Both the position numbers and the translations under genes were made by a program. A stretch of 64,000 bases of DNA from Megaustenia siamemsis (Eukaryota; Mollusca; Gastropoda; Stylommatophora; Ariophantidae): the NCBI GenBank assembly GCA_032433765.1, contig JAVIAB010000139.1, positions 43,679,946 through 43,743,945 on the forward strand, given 5' to 3'. Shown in pieces: positions 11,621-22,763 of the stretch. Numbering within the stretch: position 1 is the stretch's first letter; each line of letters starts with the position of its first letter. The notes below the pieces were generated by a model. The model ran no database searches, was not told the DNA's origin, and was given only the letters and a program-made list of their open reading frames with translations.

Positions 11621-12970
11621 GCATACAATAAGAACAAAACACTAGAATGGTGTTAATGTGGAGGTGCGGTGGGGCGGTAAAAAAAAAAGAATAAAAATTG
11701 ACATTCGTGTGAATAAACTGATAAGACAGCCAACAGGGTGGTTTCCTCTATTTTCATGAACGCGTCTACTTCACAGAATATGTCCCGTCGCGGCAGCCAC
11801 GTAAATAAGAAAAAGACAAACTAGCATAGACAGGAATAAACCTGCAACAGCAGATACGACTCAAGAGCTTAAAAGAAGCAAAGGCACTTATAACATAAGC
11901 TATGAAAATAGAATATGGAGAACTGAACTGGGAATATCAAAGAAAAGACAGAAAAGAGAGTCTCCGAGATTTTAAGTAGTCCAGAACTTCAGACGGATAA
12001 AAAGCAGTGTGACCTCAGAAAAATGTCCTCACTAAGGAAGTCTCAGAGACTCTGCCACAAGCGACCCAGAATGCCTAAGTAGACACCCAAGCGTATACTT
12101 CAAGACTACACTGCAACCAACAGCGAAAGAACGAAAGTTTAGCCCACAGAAGCAATCATGTACGACTAACTATGATGAATCAACAAACAACCTCAGTCCC
12201 ATCGACCTGTTGATGAGATGAACCTAGTCTGTCTGGATGTTTTGTTAAAGTTTATCGCAACAGGAAGAAAAAGAATAAGATGAAAGTAAAGATTTTGATT
12301 AACAGATAATGGCAACTGAAAGCCATGGATGTTCCAAGGACGAGAAATTGATCAATAACACAAATGTCCCCAAACGAGATACACAGGGACTTGATATACT
12401 CGACCAAAGTCACTTCTCTCGTAAAACTGAACATAGAAGAAATCACAGGAAGACAAGAATTGCGAGATCGCTTTCAAGCAATTTCGGTTTGGCGGTGACG
12501 CTATTCCCCTCCATTAAACGATTCGCAAGAAAACCCGCCTTACAAACTCCAAAACTAACTTCTGCCCCAAAGACATGGAAAACTCATCGCGTGTCGTAAA
12601 CGCACTCGCTTACGTGCTCGTTTGATGGCGGTATTCCGGCAGGTGCTTTAGCAGAGCGAGTTTTGGCTATTACCAGTCCAAACGGCACGGTCTGCTTTCT
12701 TTGAGCTGTCAGATTTTTTCGGAAAGCAAAGCTAGAAACATATTTGTTGTGAATGAATCTCGGCATCGTTTGTCATTATGTCATCTCAAAATTACAAACG
12801 TTTGAAAAATAAACCGTCAACTCATGTAATCATTCAACCATTGTTGTGAAGTTTTGAGCCATCAGTTTAAGCAATAGGGAAAAAAACACGTTCTCTATTG
12901 ACATTACAACACACATTATACAAGTGTACAAAATAACACACGGTAATGCAACGTAGTATATAGCACATCG
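11621..12970. other. Unique DNA, nothing recognised
   Basis: The frames at 12309-12599 (plus) and 12584-12766 (minus) have no recognisable motif. I find no transposon piece here. Confidence 0.4.
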
Positions 12971-13248
12971 TAGGTAAAGTAATATAACACAATACAATAT
13001 AATACAACACAATACAATATAATACAACACAATACAATATAATACAATACAATGTATTGTAGTGTTGTAGTGTAGTGTGGTGTGGTGTGGTGTAGTGTGG
13101 TTTAGTGTAGTGTAGTGTAGTGTAGTGTAGTGTAGTGTAGTGTAGTGTAGTGTAGTGTAGTGTAGTGTAGTGTAGTGTAGTGTAGTGTAGTGTAGTGTAG
13201 TGTAGTGTAGTGTAGTGTAGTGTAGTGTAGTGTAGTGTAGTGCAGTGT
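12971..13248. repeat. ATACAA and (TGTAG)n pentanucleotide array
   Basis: 12971-13050 is a degenerate array of AATACAATATAATACAACAC-like units. 13051-13248 is an almost pure TGTAG pentanucleotide array. Tyr/Thr/His/Leu-repeat frames on the minus strand come from the array. Confidence 0.95.
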
Positions 13249-13539
13249 AACATAATATGACAACATATTCCACAGAGACGTTTTCAGATGATCCCAACAT
13301 AAAAAACTTTGCACTAATTGATTACATAAAGACCACACATCAACCAATATGCAATGTTTTTATGACTGCCTTAGTCTCACTAATGTAATTTCTCCTACAA
13401 TATGGTAACAGGACATACACATAGAGGAAATAGATTAGAGATGCTTGCCGTTGGTCCAAGTGGTACCAGTATTAACTAAGGTAAACAAAAATCACTAATG
13501 AGGCAAAAGTTCATTTTAAAACACATAACTATCAGTGAT

Positions 13540-13780
13540 AGCAGCAACAGTATAGGTAGTAGGAATAGTAGTAATAGTAGTAGTAATAGTAGTAATAGCA
13601 GTAGTAATAGCAGTAGTAGTAGCAGTAGTAGTAATAGTAGTAGTAATAGTAGTAGTAGTAGAAGTAGTAATAGAAGTAGTAATAGTAGTAGTAGTAGAAG
13701 TAGTAATAGTAGTAGTAATAGTAGTAGTAGTAGAAGTAGTAATAGTAGTAGTAATAGTAGTAGTAGTAGAAGTAGATAGT
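13540..13780. repeat. (TAG)n / AGTAGTAAT trinucleotide array
   Basis: Trinucleotide array with AGT, AAT, AGC and AGA variants. It includes two or three copies of a larger AGTAGTAATAGTAGTAGTAG-type block, which shows secondary duplication. Ser/Asn-rich frames are artefacts. Confidence 0.97.
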
Positions 13781-14189
13781 AGTAGACGAATGAAGATCAT
13801 ATAAGTCTCAAAAGAGACAATGGATACAGTGATCTTGAGGAATCATGTTGAGGTTGAAATCTTCTTCCTTTCTGCGCGGGTAGAACCGGCAACCTTTCTC
13901 AAACTGACTTCCTCTACTACACTCCTCTCTATATTTTTAAAAGTTGCTTGCTTCAGACATGAATTCCACTATTTCTCTATTATCTTAAAATGCTGATTTC
14001 AAAGATCGTAATAAATTTCACATGCCCGCTCTTGTGTCTTTGATATTAAAAGATTGACGCCACGTTAATGTGAATTATGCCTTTGTAATATTGACTTTCA
14101 CCACTGTGAAAGAGATTGGAGCCTCATCACGTAATATTCCAAAGAAAGCCATGGAGAGAAATTCTAACTGTTGTCATAAGAACGAGCTA
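13781..14189. other. Nothing recognised
   Basis: Unique DNA before a LINE-B endonuclease fragment. Confidence 0.4.
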
Positions 14190-14630
14190 AAATAACTACA
14201 TGAAATGTAAGGACCTTATATCAAGAAGGAAAATTAGAAAATCTTATGGTAGAAGCAGAACGATTAAACAAAAATATTTTAGGCATATCAGAAACAAGAT
14301 GGAAAAAAGTGGATACGTACAAGACGGTAAATATACATTTATATATTCAGGTAACACAACAGAACATCAAAGAGGGGTAGGCATACAAATAAAACGAGAG
14401 CTACAAAACATATATAAATACCCACTGGACATACAATGATAGGATTACACTATTAAAAATGAAGGCAAAACCATTCGACATAGCAATAATACAGACATAT
14501 GCACCTACTCAAGACTATACAGACGAACAAATAGAGGCATACATTGAAGATCTAAATACAGTTATGAAGCAAGTGAAATCAACAGACATCCTGATTGTAA
14601 TGGGTGACGTGAACGCTAAAGTAAGAACAT
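14190..14630 (+). mobile_element. LINE family B, AP-endonuclease domain, first part
   Basis: The translation has the look of the AP-like endonuclease of non-LTR retrotransposons: RGVGIQIKRELQ, then FDIAIIQTYAPTQDYTDEQI and VMGDVNAKV (the GDxNAKVG-type box). A stop and frameshift break it at about 14440. At 14630 it is interrupted by another LINE-B in reverse orientation and it resumes at 15593. Confidence 0.85.
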
Positions 14631-15579
14631 CATCATCATCGTCATCGAGTGCCGTCTCCGCAACGAAGGTTGGCTACCACGGATTCTACTCTGTCTCTTG
14701 CTTTGATGGTGCAGGTTGTCATAGGCTGATTTGTCCATCTTTTGATGTTACTCGTCCATGTTAGTCTTGGTCTGCCTCTGCCGCTTTTACCTTGTATTTT
14801 CCCCTCCAGAATTTTACTTTTAGTAGCCTGTTGTGTCTTTTAACATGACCCAAAAATCGCATTTGTCTTGTTTTAATTGTGCTTAGTAGTTGTCTTTTCA
14901 TTTTTAGTTGTTTTAAGACTTCATCGTTTGTTTTCTTTCCCTTCCATCCAATTCTACCTGTTCTTCTATATATCCACATTTTAAAGGCTTCAATTCTCTG
15001 TTTTGTTTTCTTGTCTAATGTCCATGTTTCTGCACCATTTAAGAATATTGAGAAGATGTAACATTTTGCTATTCTTAGTTTTAGCCCTGATGTTATTTGT
15101 TTTGATGTTAGTATGTTCTTCATGACATTAAAATTACTTTTTACCATTCCTATTATTTTGTTTATTTCAGTTGTACATTTTCCATCACTGGTTATAGCAT
15201 GTCAAAGGTAGTTGTAGTTCTGAACTGTTTCCAGGTCTATTCCTTCAATTTTGATTTCCAGTTGTGGGTTTTGAGTATTTTCTTTGTTTATGATCATAGT
15301 TTTAGTCTTTTTGATATTCATATCTAGTCCATATTTTTTGCTTGTCATGTTTATTTCATTAAGTAATTGTTGTAGATCTTTATAGGATTTTCTGCTAGTA
15401 GTACAGTATCATCAGCATATCTTAGGTTATTGATTATCTTTCCATTAATTTGTAGGCCTGGCATCTCTGTGATGTTTTTAAAGATTTGCTCAGTGTATAG
15501 ATTGAACAAGTTTGGTGATAGGAAGCGTCTTACTCTTCTTTTTATATCAATGGGTGTAGAGTTCTGTTTGTTATATTGT
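14631..15579 (-). mobile_element. LINE family B, 5'-truncated copy nested in LINE-B (13-bp duplication)
   Basis: On the minus strand this holds a reverse-transcriptase core: a STPIDIK start, then LFNLYTEQIFKNI, NNLRYADDTVL with the catalytic YADD box, the ESWTLD/GAETWTLDKK region, and a C-terminal KVKAAEADQD. The 3' end at left is (ATG)n-like, seen as CATCATCATCATCG on the plus strand. Perfect duplications AAAGTAAGAACAT flank it (14618-14630 and 15580-15592), as expected for target-primed insertion. Frame breaks make it dead. Confidence 0.88.
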
Positions 15580-15592
15580 AAAGTAAGAACAT

Positions 15593-16400
15593 GAACGCTA
15601 AAGTAGGAAAAGGTAGATATATAAGACCATTATAAGAAATTATAGTTTAGGAAAAAGAAATGGCAGAGGAGAAAGATTAATACAGTTTTGTGAAGAAAAC
15701 AAGCTGATAATACGTAACACCTTCTTTGAGCAAGAGAAAAGGAAATTACACACATGGAAAAATTCTGGAGATAGGAAGAGGAATCAAATAGATTACATAA
15801 TGATAAAAGACAAATTCCGGAACTGCGTCAAAAAAGCCAAAACCTATCCAGAAGCAGATATTAAATCAGATCACAATCCTGTAATGATTAAAATTAAAAT
15901 CAAGCTAGAGAGAAACAAACAAAAGGCTAATTCATCAATACCAATAGATATAACAGATTTAAGTCAAAAAGATGTTAAAGAAACTTATTCAATAAATGTA
16001 TAGGATACATATCAGAAGCTGCTAGAAGAAGGGATTGAACAAGACATAAGTGAAAATCTTGAAGAAAACGTTACAACCAAGTGGCAATGCATTTTTAGCA
16101 TACAAGAATCCTGTGACACCTTATCCAAAAAAGAAAAGAACGCAAAACAAAAATGGATAACTGACACCATCTCAGAAAAAAATGGAAGAAAGAAGACAAG
16201 CGAAGAACACTACCAGATACAATGAATTTGATAATGAAATACGTAAAATGTGCTAAAAAGGCAAAAGAAGACTGGCTCAACCAAATATGTATAGAAGTCA
16301 AAACTATGGAAAGTAAATACAATTTGAGAAGGATGCACACAGAAATAAAGAGAAAGACTATAAAGACAAAAAAACTACAGGAAGCGGATGTATTGCAACA
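15593..16400 (+). mobile_element. LINE family B, endonuclease domain, second part
   Basis: Continues 14190-14630 after the nested insertion: RLIQFCEENKLIIRNTFFEQ, then RNQIDYIMIKDKFRN and IKSDHNPVMIKIKI. The SDHNPV box holds the catalytic His of LINE endonucleases. Further downstream there is only a degraded pre-RT region (WINTD-type, KAKEDWLNQICIE) before the LINE-A end. Confidence 0.82.
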
Positions 16401-16414
16401 AAGATATAATTGAT

Positions 16415-17080
16415 CATCTTCATCTACGCCTAGTGGCGTAGGTGATCATGTCTCTCCACAACTTTCGATCTCAGCAGTTATTTATCATTTCTGTTGTTGA
16501 TCTTCTGCCAAGCCACTCTCTTAAGCTGTCTGTTATTTTTTCTCTTTGCTTCCCTCTATTTCTTTGTCCCTCAATTATTCCAGTTGTTACAATATATTCC
16601 AGTTGTTCTCTTCTCATTACATGGCCAAAAAATGATGATTGTTTCTTCCTAATATTGGAAATTAGCTCTCATTTTGCTTTGACCTCTCTCAGAACCTCTT
16701 CATTACTCTTCTTAGCTGTCCATGGTACTCTCAATATTCTTATGCAAAACCACATTTCTACAGACTCCAGTGATTTTCTTGTCTGTTGTCCTATTGTCCA
16801 TGACTCGCATCCATATGTTAAGACTGGCTCTACGTAACATTTAAGAACTCATTTTCTTGTTTCTATTGTCAAAAATGGATTGCATAGTATTTCCCTCATT
16901 TTTTGGAAAGCTGCTTTTGCCTGAGCCATTCTGCATCTCACCTCTTTTGTACATCTTCCGTCTGAGGTTAACAAAGTTCCCAAAAATTTAAATTCATTTA
17001 CCTGTTTTAATATTGTTCCACTTGTCTTTATTTTGCACTGAGGTGATGTCTTTTTCTTTGTTGTTACCATTACCTCTGTC
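16415..17080 (-). mobile_element. LINE family A, 3' part, split by element 1
   Basis: Minus-strand translation runs TEVMVTTKKKTSPQCKIKTS, then NEFKFLGTLLTSDGRCTKEV and RMAQAKAAFQKMREILCNPF, and on to the C-terminal VMRREQ-like end near 16440. Its upstream half is 11 kb away at 28171-28628. Element 1 separates the two, with TCTGTC duplicated at 17075-17080. Confidence 0.88.
17075..17080. repeat. Target-site duplication, left of element 1
   Basis: TCTGTC here matches 28171-28176. The intact paralogue at 9509-9514 has a single TCTGTC, which supports a true insertion. Confidence 0.88.
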
Positions 17081-17578
17081 AGTAGTATACAAGGGTCCAA
17101 CTGGTTAGCATTTGGCCCGTAAATTAACAAAGATATATAGTAGGTGCGCGGCGCACCTAATGTACCGTAGGTGCAGGGGGAGTTAACCATGCCATTTCGT
17201 GTCGGGATGTTGACCTTTAGTCCCGGTGACCCAGAAGTGACGTGTTTATGTCTGGTGTGTCCTGACTTTGGAGCTCTTGGTGTACTTGAGCGATAGTGAT
17301 AGGGTAGTAGATTATACAACATCATTGACAAACAATCAATATAAAACAGAAGACAAAGATATATTTTATTCTTTTATTATCTCAATAGGTGTATAACATA
17401 CATTGATATTATATAGCATTACAAAAACATTCAGTACATTGAGTCAATATATAGTACATGGATAACATTTATTTATAGATAGGTAGTTGGATGTCTGCTT
17501 AGCGTTGTGTCATAAATGAATCATAAGGGGTGAAACTGTTAGAGATTCCTGGTTAGGCTAAGCTGGTAGTGTAAAGAG
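17081..17578. repeat. Element 1 left terminal region
   Basis: About 500 bp of non-tandem sequence between the terminus and the coding remnant, mirrored essentially base for base at 27673-28170. It includes a short perfect hairpin at 17141-17159. The outer 84 codons are open toward the terminus in both arms but match nothing I know. Confidence 0.85.
17141..17159. promoter_or_regulatory. Perfect 9-bp-arm hairpin near left terminus
   Basis: TAGGTGCGC-G-GCGCACCTA, about 60 bp inside the end. It has a GC-rich stem in AT-rich surroundings and is mirrored at 28092-28110. It could be a terminus-recognition site, but its function is not known. Confidence 0.5.
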
Positions 17579-18010
17579 TTAAATATCTAGAGGCGTAGTC
17601 GAGACGTTATCATCAGCTACCTTTCTTTTTATATAGAAATAGGAAAGAGCATTTCTTGTTTGACTGTAGGAAAATATAGAATTATTTAAGACTTTGAAAC
17701 CTACATTTTTTCCACCCTTGGCCTTTTGCGTGGCGAGAACCTCTAAAAACATATCTTTATCTAATTTGTTGTGTTGCTTGCTTAGCCCTTTACAACTGAT
17801 TTTATCGTAATCCCCACTGCAATGGTACGTCTTACTACATAAACTAACAAGAGCTGTCCCTTCGTACTCTAGTTTAAAAAGCCCAGGCGTTCGTTTGGTG
17901 TACGCTTTAACGCCCTTACAGTTTATACATTCTGTTTTGCTAGTATGTTCATCGCAGCGATGGGTGTATGGAGGTCGCCTAGTGTGTAATAAGGGGTGTA
18001 TAGGGGTCGT
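17579..18010 (-). pseudogene. C-terminal fragment of a type-B DNA polymerase-like protein, left arm
   Basis: Open on the minus strand to a stop at 17579-17581, pointing toward the terminus. Visible features are a Cys pair (ECINCKG), TPGLFKLEYEG, LCSKTYHCSGDYD, SCKGLSKQHNKLD and a final TTPLDI. From memory, this pattern is the conserved C-terminal end of long invertebrate proteins annotated as DNA polymerase type B (organellar/viral, protein-primed), found in Polinton/adintovirus-like elements. No polymerase palm motifs are present. Upstream of about 17960 the frame enters a 32-bp minisatellite and meets a stop at 18011-18013, and there is no early Met. It is a truncated relic, at best a terminal exon. 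Confidence 0.65.
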
Positions 18011-18585
18011 CTAGTGTGTCGTGATGGGTGTATAGAGGGCGGCTAGTGTGTCGTGATGGGTGTACGGAGGTCGTCTAGTGTGTCATATTGGGTGTGTAGA
18101 GGGCGTCTAGTGTGCCGTGATGGGTGTACGGAGGTCGTCTAGTGTGTCATATTGGGTGTATAGAGGGCGTTTAGTGTGTCATGATGGTTGTATAGGGGTC
18201 GTCTAGTGTGTCATGATGGTTGTATAGGGGTCGTCTAGTGTGTCATGATGGTTGTATAGGGGTCGTCTAGTGTGCCGTGATGGGTCAATGGAGGTCGGCT
18301 AGTATGTCGTGATGGGTGTACGGAGGTCGTCTAGTGTGTCATATTGGGTGTATAGAGGGCGTTTAGTGTGTCATGATGGTTGTATAGGGGTCGTCTAGTG
18401 TGTCATATTGGGTGTATAGAGGGCGTCTAGTGTGTCATGATGGGTGTATGTAGGTCGTTTAGTGTGTCATATTGGGTGTATAGAGGGCGTTTAGTGTGTC
18501 GTGAGGGGTGTATGGAGGTCGTCTACTGTGTCGTGAGGGGTGTATGGAGGTCATCTAGTGTGGTATGTGTGGTGTATGGCGGTGT
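17965..18585. repeat. 32-bp minisatellite, element 1 left arm
   Basis: About 19 units of TAGTGTGTCATGATGGGTGT plus a 12-bp remainder, starting exactly where the polymerase-like frame is lost. Mirrored at about 26665-27286. Confidence 0.92.
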
Positions 18586-18598
18586 ATATCATACTTTA

Positions 18599-19040
18599 AT
18601 CAACCAATAAGAAAAATGAAGGAACATTACATTCAACATTACTTATCTTAACTACTTTACATCAATACAGTTGAATAACGTGTTATCGTTAAGTCTTACC
18701 ATACTTTAAGAGAAAACATTCAAACTTACAGCGTAAAATATAGTCTCAATCATCTACACCGAATATAACCTGTTATCGATAAGCCTTAACATACGTTAAG
18801 AGAAAACAAGCCAACTTACTGTGCAAAAATCCGCTAGTGTGAACAGTAACTTTCCTTGAATCAACCAAACTTATAACGCCGTCTAGTTTAAATATAACCT
18901 GGTAAGAAATGAATAAATTAGCCAATCAGCGAGTGACTATGCCAACATCGCTTGATATCGGGATTAACCAATCAGAAAAGAGTATTAACATAGGAGGCGG
19001 GGCGAAGAAATGGCTGACAGGTGGATTAACCAATCAGAAA
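18599..19040. promoter_or_regulatory. CCAAT-box cluster, element 1 left arm
   Basis: CCAATCAG occurs at 18922-18929, 18968-18975 and 19030-19037, with a further CCAAT near 18604. CCAATCAG is the consensus of the NF-Y-bound CCAAT box, and three within 116 bp is notable. The mirror copies lie at about 26210-26650. There is no adjacent intact gene, so it could be a relic promoter of the parent element or chance. Confidence 0.35.
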
Positions 19041-19329
19041 AGCGCGTTAGCCCAAGCGTAGGTAGTGGCTGTCGGGTCAGCAGTGGGGGAAAGAAAGGCG
19101 GGGTGGTGGGTTACTTGAACTCGTTTTGACCCCTGAGGCAATTCCAGAAGAGTTCTATGACCTCATTTTGACCGCTGAAGGCTTTAATACCAATGTTTTC
19201 CACTTCAACGAACGACATACATCATTAAAGGTGATTACTTCAGCTCTTAGACTTTGGAGTTCCATATCTTTATCACTTGATTGAATGACAGACAACAGTA
19301 AAGACGATCATTTCAGGTAAGAAAACTTA

Positions 19330-20640
19330 GTTCCAAACCCTAAAATTTTGGTTCATACTCACAAAGTTGAACACAAACTCTACAAATTTAGGCCCAAAGT
19401 TGTAATTGTTAGACACGAAAGTCGTAAATGTTTATGCAAAGTCCAAAAGTTTGTCAAAAAGACAACCCAAACTCAAAATAGTTAGACACGAAAGGTCAAA
19501 AAAGTATATGCAAAGTCCAAAAAGTTACTCCAAAAGACAACTAATATAACACTTAACCCCAAAATTTCGTCTCATAACCAAAAAGTTGAACTCAAAACCC
19601 TAAAAATTTAGTCCCAAAGTGATACTAGTTCGACACAAAAGTCGTAAATATTATATACAAAGTCTAAAAGTTTGTCAAAAAGACAACCCAAACTTAAAAT
19701 AGTTAGACACAAAACCCAACAATTTATAGGCAAAGTCCAAAAAGTTACTCCAAAAGACAACTAATGTAACTCTTAATCCCAAAATTTCGGCTCATATGCA
19801 CAAAGTTGAACACGAACTCTACAAATTTAGTCCCAAAGTCGTAATTGTTAGACACGAAAGTCGTAAATGTTATATTCAAATCCAAAAGTTTGTTAAAAAG
19901 ACAACCCAAACTCAAAATAGTTAGAGGCAAAGCTCAAAAATGTATATGCAAAGTCCAAAAAGTTACTCCAAAAGACAACTAATGTAACACTTAACCCCAA
20001 AATTTCGTCTCATAACCAAACAGTTGAACTCAAAACCCTAAAAATTTAGTCCCAAAGTGATACTAGTTCGACACAAAAGTCGTAAATGTTATATACAAAG
20101 TCCAAAACTTTGTCAAAAAGACAACCCAAACTCAGAATAGTTAGACACAAAACCCAACAATTTATAGGCAAAGTCCAAAAAGTTACTCTAAAAGACAACT
20201 AATGTAACACTTAACCCCCAAATTTCGTCTCATAACCAAAAAGTTGAACGCAAAACCCTACAAATTTTGTCTCAAAGTGATACTAGTTCGACACAAAAGT
20301 TGAAAAAGTCATATTCAAAGTTCAAAAGATTGTCAAAAACAAAACCCAAACTCAAAATAGTTAGACACGAAAGTCATAAATGTTATATGCAAAGTCCAAA
20401 ATTTTGTCAAAAAGACAACCCAAACTCAGAATATTTAGACACAAAAGACCAAATAGTTACATTCAAAGTCCAAAAGTTTGTCAAAAAGACAACCTTAACT
20501 CAAAATAGTTAGACACAAAGCCCAACGATTTATATGCAAAGTCCAAAAAGTTACTCCAAAAGACAACTAATATAACAACAAGCCCTAAAATTTCGTCTCA
20601 TAACCAAAAAGTTGAACTCAAAACCCTAAAAAGTGTCCAC
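19330..20640. repeat. Degenerate array with about 22-bp motif, element 1 left arm
   Basis: Higher-order repeat built from a loose 20-25 bp motif (GTTAGACACAAAAGTCNTAAA and AAAGTCCAAAAAGTT). It is arranged in larger 200-300 bp blocks that contain TTTCGTCTCATAACCAAAAA and CTAATGTAACACTTAACCCC. Mirrored at about 24610-25920. The same GTTAGACAC / AAATTTAG vocabulary recurs in element 2. Confidence 0.85.
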
Positions 20641-20980
20641 TTATCAACCAAAGTCTTTAATACAGCTGAGAAAACCCTAATAAATAATTACAATTTACTA
20701 AAAATGTTGCACTTGATGATAGTTGCGACTGTGTCTAAATCATTATTGAAAATATTCATAGAACTCTAGTAAAAGCCAAACACACTAAAACACCACATTG
20801 AAAGAATGAACTTAAAGTTCACGCCCCTGTCACAACTCTGCTAAGAAAAGTACTGCAAAGCATGAAAGTTATGTCCCCTGCTATAACTCTACTAAACGAA
20901 AGTATTACCAAACACGTAGGTTACACTCCTACCATAACCCACTAAGAAAAACAAGATTTTGCTTAAAATACCACATCTAT
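20641..20980. other. Element 1 left-arm spacer
   Basis: Non-tandem DNA between the two arrays, mirrored at about 24262-24610. It has three weak repeats of an ACTCTRCTAAGAAAAG-like motif and no gene. Confidence 0.5.
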
Positions 20981-22560
20981 GATTGTTACGCCCCTTGTCC
21001 CTTTATGAGGGGACGCCCATGAAACTGTTACAAATAGTAAATTTAACCTAGTGGCATACCCCTGATGTTATATTAGACATCCCCATAGCAAAAATTTACT
21101 TAAAAGTCACTTTTATGTGGTTACGCCCCTTGACCCTTTATGAGGGGACGCCCATGAAACTGTTAGAAATAGTAAATTTACACTCTAGGGTTACTCCAAA
21201 CTTTACATTAGACACCCCCATAGCAAAAATTTGCTTAAAAGTCACTTTTATGGTTGTTACCTTGAGCCTTTATGAGGGGACGCCCATGAAACTGTTAAAA
21301 ATAGTAAATTTACACTCTAGGGTTACTCCAAACTTTACATTAAACATCTCCGTATCAAGAATTTACATAAAAACAACTTTTGAAATTACTACCCCCGTAC
21401 CCATTTTTGGCGGTTACGCCCATGAAACTGTTAAAGATAGTCAATTTAACATCTAGACATACCCCAAACTTTATATTAAGCATCCCCGTATCAAGAATTT
21501 ACATAAAAACAACTTTTGAAATTACTACCCCTGTACCCATTTTTTGGCGGTTACGCCCATGAAATCGATAAAAAATTGAAATGTACACTCTAAACTTACC
21601 CCAGATGTTGTTTTAGACATCCCCGTAGCAAGAATTTACATAAAAATCACTTTTGAAATTACTACCCCCGTACCCATTTTTGGCGGTTACGCCCATGAAA
21701 TCGATAAAAAATTGCAAATTTAACACCTAGACATACCCCAAACTTTATAATAAACATCCCCGTATCAAGAATTTCCATAAAAACAACTTTTGAAATTACT
21801 ACCCCGGTACCCATTTTTGGCGGTTACGCCCATGAAACTGTTAAAAATAGTCAATTTAACATCTAGACATACCCCAAACTTTATATTAAGCATCGCCGTA
21901 TCAAGAATTTACATAAAAACAACTTTTGAAATTACTACCCCTGTACCCATTTTTGGCGGTTACGCCCATGAAACTGTTAAAAATTGAAATTTAACATCTA
22001 GACATACCCCAAACTTTATATTAAGCATCCCCGTATCAAGAATTTACATAAAAACAACTTTTGAAATTACTACCCCTGTACCCATTTTTGGCGGTTACGC
22101 CCATGAAACTGTTAAAAATAGTAAATTTAACATCTAGACATACCCCAAACTTCATTTTAGTCATCCCCGTATCAAGAAGTTACATAAAAACACCTTTTGA
22201 AATTACTACCCCCGTACCCATTTTTGGCGGTTACGCCCATGAAACTGTTAAAAATAGTAAATTTAACCTCTAGACATACCCCAAACTTTATATTAAGCAT
22301 CCCCGTATCAAGAATTTACATAAAAATCACTTTTGAAATTACTACCCCTGTACCCATTTTTGGCGGTTACGCCCATGAAACTGTTAAAAATTGTCAATTT
22401 AACATCTAGACATACTCCAAACTTTATATTAAGCATCCCCGTATCAAGAATTTACATAAAAACAACTTTTGAAATTACTACCCCTGTACCCATTTTTGGC
22501 GGTTACGCCCATGAAATCAATAAAAAAAAATTGAAGTTTAACCTATTGGCATACATCAAA
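20981..22560. repeat. 136-bp tandem array, element 1 left arm
   Basis: About eleven units. The outer units have CCCTTTATGAGGGGACGCCC. The inner units have CCCATTTTTGGCGGTTACGC, CCCATGAAACTGTTAAAAAT, ACATACCCCAAACTTTATAT and CCCCGTATCAAGAATTTACA. Frames of about 70 codons in each unit are by-products. The right arm (22815-24260) has one 136-bp unit fewer. Confidence 0.93.
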
Positions 22561-22612
22561 CATAATATGTGACACGCCCATGTAAATTTGCCTAAAAAAT
22601 CAACCAAAAATT

Positions 22613-22763
22613 AGTAGTATACAATGTCAATTGGGATTAGAATCTCATATAAGGAAAAACGGCACCAAAAAATGTGCCTCGAAGTACGGGTAGACTATTT
22701 ATATAAGGATTTAGGTGCCTTCAAAGGCACTTTTATCCGTCCTAATTGACATACTATACTACT
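22613..22763. mobile_element. Central mini-element with AGTAGTATA inverted ends
   Basis: The unpaired centre of element 1 starts AGTAGTATACAATGTCAATT and ends AATTGACATACTATACTACT. It therefore has its own roughly 26-bp imperfect inverted repeats, whose first 12 bases (AGTAGTATACAA) equal the outer terminus of element 1. Inside is a smaller dyad, GGCACC...GGTGCC and GTGCCT...AGGCAC. It may be a 151-bp non-autonomous element or the remnant of a replication turn-around. The flanking AATT on each side is palindromic, so a duplication cannot be proven. Confidence 0.6.

Noticed and set aside
12830..13347. 156-codon Tyr/Thr/His/Leu-repeat frame
   Set aside because: Produced by the TGTAG pentanucleotide array.
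16849..17331. 160-codon minus-strand frame that seems a novel protein
   Set aside because: It is a fusion of the element 1 terminus with interrupted LINE-A reverse-transcriptase sequence across the insertion junction. It is not a gene.
17965..18585. CRISPR-like direct repeats
   Set aside because: The 32-bp units are contiguous with no unique spacers, and the context is animal transposon DNA. The same reasoning applies to the 40-bp (32516-33196) and 35-bp (62765-64000) arrays.
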